Shown: piece after piece, positions 23,130 through 27,849 of the stretch
Position numbering within the stretch: the stretch's first letter is position 1
Layout: every line of letters starts with the position of its first letter
Assembly: GCA_034180005.1 (NCBI GenBank)
Contig: JAXFPC010000041.1
Span: forward strand, 1-27,849
Length of the DNA stretch: 27,849 bases
Direction of reading: 5' to 3'
Source: JAXFPC01 sp034180005
Lineage (GTDB): Bacteria > Bacillota > Negativicutes > Acidaminococcales > Acidaminococcaceae
Program-made: the position numbers and the translations under genes
Notes under the pieces: model-generated
Seen by the model: the letters and a program-made list of their open reading frames with translations, nothing else
Told to the model about the DNA's origin: nothing
The model's database searches: none

Positions 23130-23822
23130 ATGTCTGCACATAAAATATTAATTGCCGATGATGAGGCACAGATAAGAGAAATATTGCGTATTTATTTTGA
23201 AAAAGAAAATTTTGAGGTTATTGAAGCTGAGGACGGTGCCGAAGCGATCCTTAAAGTTCAGTCGGCAAAACCAGATATTATGTTACTCGACATTATGATG
23301 CCTGTAATGGACGGTATTGAGGTTTGTAAGCAGGTGCGAAAAATAAGTGATTTACCTATCATCATGGTTACCGCCAAGGAAGAAGACGACGATCGTATAG
23401 CCGGATTGGAGATTGGCGCCGACGATTATATTACCAAGCCGTTCAACACCAGAGAGGTTGTGGCACGTGTTAAGGCTGTGCTTAGGCGCGCTGCATCAGA
23501 TAAAAAGGGTGATGATCAGCGAATCATTTATGACGGTCTGATTGTCGACATGGAGCAGTATGTTGTTACCGCTTTCGACAACAGAATGACATTTACTACT
23601 AAAGAGATGGAACTGCTCTGGTTCTTAGCGTCAAATCCCAATAAAGCTTTTTCCAGAAACCAACTCCTGGAAAATATTTGGGGCTATTCATACTACGGCG
23701 ATACAAGAACCGTAGATACGCATATCAAACGTATCAGACAAAAGCTGAATATTCCGGCTGATTCCAAGTGGGATATTACGACTATTTGGGGCGTAGGATA
23801 TAAATTTGAGGTAAAAGAATAA
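23130..23822 (+). CDS. OmpR/PhoB-family response regulator
   Basis: 230-residue two-domain response regulator. The receiver domain (1-120) has the acidic pair D10/D11, phosphoacceptor D54 (LLDIMMP), Thr in MVTAKE and Lys in YITKPF. The C-terminal winged-helix domain (about 135-228) carries FTTKEMELLWFLASN and the recognition region DTRTVDTHIKRIRQKL, which place it in the OmpR/PhoB (PhoP/VanR-like) class. The partner histidine kinase gene starts 6 bases after its stop, so they form a cognate pair. It is the first gene of an apparent five-gene unit and may control its own promoter, though the direct repeats usual for this class were not identified there. Confidence 0.95.
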   Translation: MSAHKILIADDEAQIREILRIYFEKENFEVIEAEDGAEAILKVQSAKPDIMLLDIMMPVMDGIEVCKQVRKISDLPIIMVTAKEEDDDRIAGLEIGADDYITKPFNTREVVARVKAVLRRAASDKKGDDQRIIYDGLIVDMEQYVVTAFDNRMTFTTKEMELLWFLASNPNKAFSRNQLLENIWGYSYYGDTRTVDTHIKRIRQKLNIPADSKWDITTIWGVGYKFEVKE

Positions 23823-23828
23823 TCAGTC

Positions 23829-25382
23829 ATGAAAAAATCACTGAGTACGCGCCTTATGTACAGCTTTATGACTATTATTGTAGTCATAGTTGTAGGTGTT
23901 GCTGCCGGCATTTCTTATTTGATAGCGGATTATTTCTTTAAAATCAAAGAAAATAAACTGTCGGATAACGGTATAGAGATGTCGGAAACTATAGAATACT
24001 TTATTAGCAGGAACGATCACGACACTCTTATCAGATACATCGTAGCGGTGGATAGACTCATAGGCGCCAGGATATGGCTGTTTGATGAAAAATACAACCT
24101 GCTTGCCGCCTCGTATAAATCAGAAGACAGCAAATCATCTGAAAATCTGATGTTTGATTTTTATGAAACGAGAGCTTCAGACGAACGTTCCCGCTTGAAG
24201 ATGGACGATTCGCCGTCCGTCACTGAAAAACTGCAAAAAGGTGAGTTGCCGCAAAAGGTACACAGCATTCTTAAAGATGTGTACGGAGGAAAGTTTTATA
24301 AATCGCAAATATTTCATCCGTACTACAAGGAGCACGTTATCCTGGTCGGAGTTCCTTACAAAAATCCCGTCAATAATAAAACGGGAGCTATAATTATCAC
24401 GGAACCGTTAAGCGGCTTCGAAGCATTTTTGAGAAATATTTATGTGTACGTTTCAATCATAGGCTTTGTAGCTATCATCATCAGCTTGTTTCTGGTAAAA
24501 AAATTATCCGATAAAATAATTCGGCCGGTATTGGAGATGAAGGACAATGCCAAAGCCATGGCATCGGGAGATTATACTAGGCGCGTTCAATTTGCCGGCG
24601 GTGATGAAATTGCCGAACTGGGCGAAGCGCTCAATTCTCTCGGCTCTGACATGGAGGCATACATCGATAAAATGGAGCGTACGGAAAAAATACGCCGAGA
24701 TTTTGTTGCCAATGTTTCTCATGAGCTTCGTACACCGATAACCATCATAAGAGGATACAATGAAGCCATTTGTGACGGACTTGTTACCGATGATGAATCG
24801 GTAAAACGCTACCACGGAATGATCAGCGAAGAAACCGTCAGGTTGGAGCGCATGGTACGTGAACTGTTGGATATCAGCCGTATGCAGAATAGCGATACTA
24901 TGGCTGTGGAAGATATGGAAGAGCTGCCTCTGGCTGCCATTATTAGGAATGTGGTGGCTAAGCTGGCTGTAAAATCGGCAAAGCGTAATGTCAGATTTAA
25001 CGTACAGGTTGACGAAACGCTGAAAGTTTGGGGCGACGGCGACCAAATGGTACAGTTAGTTTTAATTTTGAGCGATAATGCCTTGAAATATTCTCCGGAA
25101 AATGGTACTGTATCATTGTGTGCAAAAAAACTGGCTGACGGTTCGGCCGTATTCAGTGTCAGTGATCAGGGCCCTGGCATACCGGAAGAAGATATACATT
25201 TTATTTGGGAAAGATTCTACAAGGTTGATAAGTCGCACTGTCGTTCCGTGCCCGGAACCGGATTGGGCTTGGCCATTGCCAAGGAGATTATTCGCGTTCA
25301 TGGAGCCGCAGCAGAAGTCATAAGCAAATATGGTCAAGGTACCACATTTGAAATAAAATTTCCAAAGGATAAGGTAGTATGA
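23829..25382 (+). CDS. Membrane sensor histidine kinase
   Basis: 517-residue two-transmembrane sensor kinase. TM1 is about residues 10-32. An extracytoplasmic sensor segment of roughly 165 residues follows, with no recognised fold but possibly PAS/Cache-like. TM2 is about 199-219, then a HAMP linker, the H-box with phosphoacceptor H298 (NVSHELRTP), N-box (LSDNALKYSPENG), G1 (DQGPGIP), F-box (ERFYKVD) and G2 (GTGLGLAIAKEI). The ATG follows the response regulator stop by 6 bases and has a weak ribosome site, suggesting coupling. The stop overlaps the YqeG-type gene as ATGA. The sensor domain gives no ligand; a link to the cell envelope is inferred only from the downstream dipeptidase gene. Confidence 0.95.
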   Translation: MKKSLSTRLMYSFMTIIVVIVVGVAAGISYLIADYFFKIKENKLSDNGIEMSETIEYFISRNDHDTLIRYIVAVDRLIGARIWLFDEKYNLLAASYKSEDSKSSENLMFDFYETRASDERSRLKMDDSPSVTEKLQKGELPQKVHSILKDVYGGKFYKSQIFHPYYKEHVILVGVPYKNPVNNKTGAIIITEPLSGFEAFLRNIYVYVSIIGFVAIIISLFLVKKLSDKIIRPVLEMKDNAKAMASGDYTRRVQFAGGDEIAELGEALNSLGSDMEAYIDKMERTEKIRRDFVANVSHELRTPITIIRGYNEAICDGLVTDDESVKRYHGMISEETVRLERMVRELLDISRMQNSDTMAVEDMEELPLAAIIRNVVAKLAVKSAKRNVRFNVQVDETLKVWGDGDQMVQLVLILSDNALKYSPENGTVSLCAKKLADGSAVFSVSDQGPGIPEEDIHFIWERFYKVDKSHCRSVPGTGLGLAIAKEIIRVHGAAAEVISKYGQGTTFEIKFPKDKVV

Positions 25383-25897
25383 TATTAAAGTATTTTTGTC
25401 CAGATTACAGAGTAAAGAGTATTTTTGACATTTCCCCAAAATGGCTGAAGCGAAACGGATATACAAAAATAGTAGTCGATATAGACAACACGCTTTTGCC
25501 TCGTGATAAGCAGGTAGTAGGGCCGCGAGCCATGACATGGATCCGTCAGATGCATCAGTCAGGCATCAACGTTGCTCTTATTTCCAATAACAGCGGCGAC
25601 AGGATCAAGGCTATCACGCGACAGACAAATTTGGGAACCGTTATGCGCGCTATGAAGCCGTTGCCTTCGGCGTATAAATCAATAGTTAAATCAATGGGCG
25701 GCGGTAAGATTCTTTTTATAGGCGATCAATTAGTGACGGATGTTTTGGGTGCCAAAGCGCAGGGACACACTGTTGTATGGGTAGAATCCCTGGGCGGCAA
25801 AGAACATTTTATTACGCGTTGCACCAGAAAATTGGAAAGCCTTATAGCATCCAGTCTGGAGAAAAGCGGAAAGATGCCTAAAGAAAGAGTATTATGA
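25379..25897 (+). CDS. YqeG-family HAD phosphatase (type IIIA)
   Basis: 172-residue HAD-superfamily hydrolase of the YqeG family. The nucleophile motif is VVDIDNTLLP (D34, acid/base D36). Motif II is ALISNNSG, and motif III/IV is the FIGDQLVTDVLGA block. No cap domain insertion is visible, as expected for the IIIA type. Members are widespread in Bacillota and related to phosphatidylglycerophosphatase Gep4, but the substrate of the bacterial proteins is not firmly known. It overlaps the kinase gene before it and the amidase gene after it by four bases each. In other Bacillota it often sits beside yqeH/aroE-type genes, which are not seen here. Confidence 0.9.
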   Translation: MILKYFCPDYRVKSIFDISPKWLKRNGYTKIVVDIDNTLLPRDKQVVGPRAMTWIRQMHQSGINVALISNNSGDRIKAITRQTNLGTVMRAMKPLPSAYKSIVKSMGGGKILFIGDQLVTDVLGAKAQGHTVVWVESLGGKEHFITRCTRKLESLIASSLEKSGKMPKERVL

Positions 25898-26679
25898 AAA
25901 TAGCTGCGCTTCAAATGGAAATCAGGGAAAAAAGTAATGCGGAGAATATTTCTCATGGTTTGCAGCTTGTGGAAGCTCATGCCGCGAAGCATGACATTAT
26001 AGTACTCCCTGAAGTTTGGACTACGGGCTATTCGCTGGGACATTTATCGCAGGAGTCGGAGCGGATTGATTCTGATAACGGTGTCATCGGACGGTTGCAG
26101 AAAATTGCTGCAGCCGATAAGTGCGCTGTTGTTGCCGGTTCTGTTGCCTGCGCTCGCGACGGGAAGATTTATAATACTTCTGTGGCAATTGATGCGACCG
26201 GGGCGATAGTTAATTTGTATGACAAAGTACATCTTTTCGGAATGTTCGGCGAAGAAAATTTTTTTGCTGCCGGCAGCAATTTTGACGCTTACCTAATGGA
26301 CGGACTATGTTGTGCTTCATCAATCTGTTATGATTTGCGCTTCCCGGAGCTTTTTCGCCGTTATGCGTTGCAAGGTGCGCAGCTGATGTTTTGCCCCGCG
26401 GAATGGCCGACTGCGAGAGGTGACGTATGGCGCTTGTTAGCTCAGGCGAGAGCTGCGGAGAACCATGTTTTTTTTGTAGCCGTAAATTGTGTAGGCAGCT
26501 TCAAGGGTGAGTCGTTTTTCGGACACTCTATGATTATCGGGCCTGATGGAAAGATTCTGGCTGAAGCCGGCGAGAAAGAAGAGGTTCTTTCCTGTGAGAT
26601 AGATTTAGGGCAGCTTGATAAAGTACGTGACAAGCTGAATGTTTTGCGGGATGTGCGTAGGGAGTTGAATACTCTGTGA
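25894..26679 (+). CDS. Nitrilase-superfamily amidase (carbon-nitrogen hydrolase)
   Basis: 261-residue cytoplasmic member of the nitrilase superfamily with the Glu-Lys-Cys triad: E40 in VLPEVWTTGY, K111 in YDKVHLFG and C145 in SICYDLRFPE. A further Glu follows the Lys (FGEENFF). Length and motifs fit the omega-amidase/YafV-like branch, which removes ammonia from alpha-keto acid amides such as alpha-ketoglutaramate; other branches hydrolyse N-carbamyl or aliphatic amides, so the substrate is open. The ATG overlaps the YqeG-type stop as ATGA. The stop overlaps the next gene as GTGA. No signal peptide is present. Confidence 0.88.
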   Translation: MKIAALQMEIREKSNAENISHGLQLVEAHAAKHDIIVLPEVWTTGYSLGHLSQESERIDSDNGVIGRLQKIAAADKCAVVAGSVACARDGKIYNTSVAIDATGAIVNLYDKVHLFGMFGEENFFAAGSNFDAYLMDGLCCASSICYDLRFPELFRRYALQGAQLMFCPAEWPTARGDVWRLLAQARAAENHVFFVAVNCVGSFKGESFFGHSMIIGPDGKILAEAGEKEEVLSCEIDLGQLDKVRDKLNVLRDVRRELNTL

Positions 26680-27734
26680 GTTTCAAAAAATTATTTGCAG
26701 CTTTTTCAACGGGAGTTCTGATGATGTTGAGCATTGTCGGCGTAGCTGCCTCGGCGATGCCTAAAGACGCACCGAAAGATGTGAAATTTATCCTGGGTTT
26801 GTATTACGGAAACGGGGAGCATATTTTGTTGCGTGAAAATACCGGGCGCCTGGAGTTGCTTTACAAAACTGAAGCTGCCGATAATTCTTTTGCCGCGGCA
26901 AATATTTTCCCGTTACGCAAACTTCGTTTTGACTCATATACACTTAATGAATCCGGTCCTATGAATTCCGCTGAAAGTTCTGTCAAGTTTGAACGGGACG
27001 GTGACGGCTACGGCATTTCTTGCAGAGTTGGCGGTCATGTTTATACAAGAGCTTTTTTAGGACGAACTTTGGGAGAACGGGCGGAAGTTTTTCGTTTACC
27101 GACGGTAAGTGAAGAAGAGTGGAAAAAACTCAGCCGTGAAGCTCAGCAGTCTGAGATGCCGGCAGTATTTTCCGCCGGAGAGAAAGCGGTTTTGGTCGAT
27201 GTGTCTGCTGTTCAAGGGATCATGATAGACTCTAAGTATGCTGCCGAGGAAAACTGTTTTGGCAGAGCATTATATAAAAATGATAAGCTTTATGTTGCTC
27301 GTGATGCTGCAGAAGCCTTGGGACGCGTGCAAAAGCAGTTGGAATATTATGGGGTGGGACTGGTGCTGTGGGATGCATACAGACCGTGGCATATAAGTAA
27401 ACTTGCTTACACGGCTTTGCCAAAAGATAAAAAGTTTTTGCTTCCAGATCCTGATAAGGAGAGTAACTGTCATAACACAGGCAATGCTGTGGATGTTTCC
27501 TTATATGATTTGAGCAGCGGTGAGCATCTGGAGATGATCAGCGGTTTTGATGAACCTTCGCTGAGACAATATTCGGATTATGCAGGCGGAACTGCTCGGC
27601 AAAGGTATCTCAGAGATCTTTTGAGAACTGTTATGGAAAACAACGGATTCAAAGGGGTTGAGATGGAGTGGTGGCACTTTGAGTACGCCGACGGGAAAAA
27701 ATGGAGCAGTTTGAACGAACTGTATCGAGAATAG
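26676..27734 (+). CDS. Secreted VanX-like D-Ala-D-Ala dipeptidase (M15D) with extra N-terminal domain
   Basis: 352 residues, much longer than VanX (about 200). A signal peptide covers 1-27 (hydrophobic core TGVLMMLSIVGV, cleavage after ASA). Residues about 28-175 form a beta-rich domain I do not recognise. Residues about 178-350 are a VanX/DdpX-type zinc dipeptidase: R236 in WDAYRPW, zinc ligands H266 and D273 in CHNTGNAVD, catalytic E331 and ligand H334 in EMEWWHFEY. The residue two before H266 is Asn, where the M15 motif SxHxxGxAxD has Ser. Start is GTG at 26676 within the amidase stop (GTGA), with AGGGAG upstream. A role in cleaving D-Ala-D-Ala or related dipeptides outside the membrane is inferred; the two-component genes in the same unit recall vanRS-vanX, but vanH/vanA are absent. 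Confidence 0.85.
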   Translation: MSFKKLFAAFSTGVLMMLSIVGVAASAMPKDAPKDVKFILGLYYGNGEHILLRENTGRLELLYKTEAADNSFAAANIFPLRKLRFDSYTLNESGPMNSAESSVKFERDGDGYGISCRVGGHVYTRAFLGRTLGERAEVFRLPTVSEEEWKKLSREAQQSEMPAVFSAGEKAVLVDVSAVQGIMIDSKYAAEENCFGRALYKNDKLYVARDAAEALGRVQKQLEYYGVGLVLWDAYRPWHISKLAYTALPKDKKFLLPDPDKESNCHNTGNAVDVSLYDLSSGEHLEMISGFDEPSLRQYSDYAGGTARQRYLRDLLRTVMENNGFKGVEMEWWHFEYADGKKWSSLNELYRE

Positions 27735-27761
27735 AAAAAAATAATTTTATGAGGTGAAGAA

Positions 27762-27849
27762 ATGAACGTTTACGATTGTGCCAATGAATTATCCAGAGCC
27801 ATGCGCGACAGTCATGAGTACAAAAAACTCAAAGAAGCTGCTGAAGCTT
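27762..27849 (+). CDS. YlbF/YheA-family protein, 5' end only
   Basis: The first 29 residues of a gene cut by the window edge, starting at an ATG 5 bases after GAGGTGA. The N-terminus (VYDCANELSRAM...EYKKLKEA) resembles the YlbF/YmcA/YheA (UPF0342, Com_YlbF) family of small helical proteins. The call rests on a short stretch, so it is tentative. The gap from the dipeptidase stop is 27 bases without a terminator, so it could belong to the same transcript. Confidence 0.6.
   Translation, partial: MNVYDCANELSRAMRDSHEYKKLKEAAEA

Noticed and set aside
23130..27734. A complete vancomycin resistance (van) cluster
   Set aside because: Only a two-component pair and a VanX-like enzyme are present; the D-Lac/D-Ser ligase (VanA/VanC type) and VanH dehydrogenase are missing, so a resistance call is not supported.

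Overview
The window looks like a chromosomal housekeeping segment from an anaerobic, low-to-mid GC Bacillota (Firmicutes) bacterium, probably of the Negativicutes or Clostridia type. The support for this is: a PerR-type regulator followed by a rubrerythrin, an [FeFe]-hydrogenase maturation GTPase (HydF), a dprA-topA-trmFO run, the large single-chain PurL, Nif3/TrmK/YhaM/YqeG-type genes typical of Bacillota, strong GGAGG ribosome binding sites, and occasional TTG/GTG starts. The lineage is inferred from gene content only. No rRNA, tRNA, CRISPR array, insertion sequence, phage gene or integration site was seen, and no gene-free stretch exceeds 300 bases.

Layout. 1-1225: perR, with a palindromic box over its own promoter, then rubrerythrin and a strong terminator (peroxide defence). 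1385-3738, minus strand: the nicotinate phosphoribosyltransferase gene followed by hydF, each with its own signals. 3894-9870: an MGDG/UgtP-type glycosyltransferase, then dprA, topA and trmFO (DNA uptake/recombination, supercoiling, tRNA m5U54). 10005-14332: transketolase from a strong extended -10 promoter, then, after a hairpin, the overlapping salvage trio thiD-thiM-thiE that makes thiamine phosphate, the precursor of the transketolase cofactor. 14507-20508: an EF-G paralogue with a degenerate GTPase site, and the large purL, each with its own promoter and terminator. 20627-23030: trmK, a Nif3-like protein and a YhaM-like HD exonuclease in one transcription unit. 23130-27734: a tightly overlapping five-gene unit: OmpR-type response regulator, membrane histidine kinase, YqeG-type HAD phosphatase, nitrilase-superfamily amidase, and a secreted VanX-like D,D-dipeptidase. 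27762-end: the start of a YlbF/YheA-family gene cut by the window edge.

Most of the window is ordinary. The points that merit a second look are: (a) the EF-G paralogue, which has lost the P-loop lysine and the catalytic histidine while keeping the NKxD motif; (b) the two-component/YqeG/amidase/VanX-like unit, whose overlapping stop/start codons suggest a linked envelope-related function, with an unrecognised N-terminal domain on the VanX-like protein; (c) a PerR-like repressor with Asn at the position of a key metal-ligand Asp; and (d) a perfect inverted repeat in the promoter of the two-component unit. None of these is shown here to be a new system; they are candidates.
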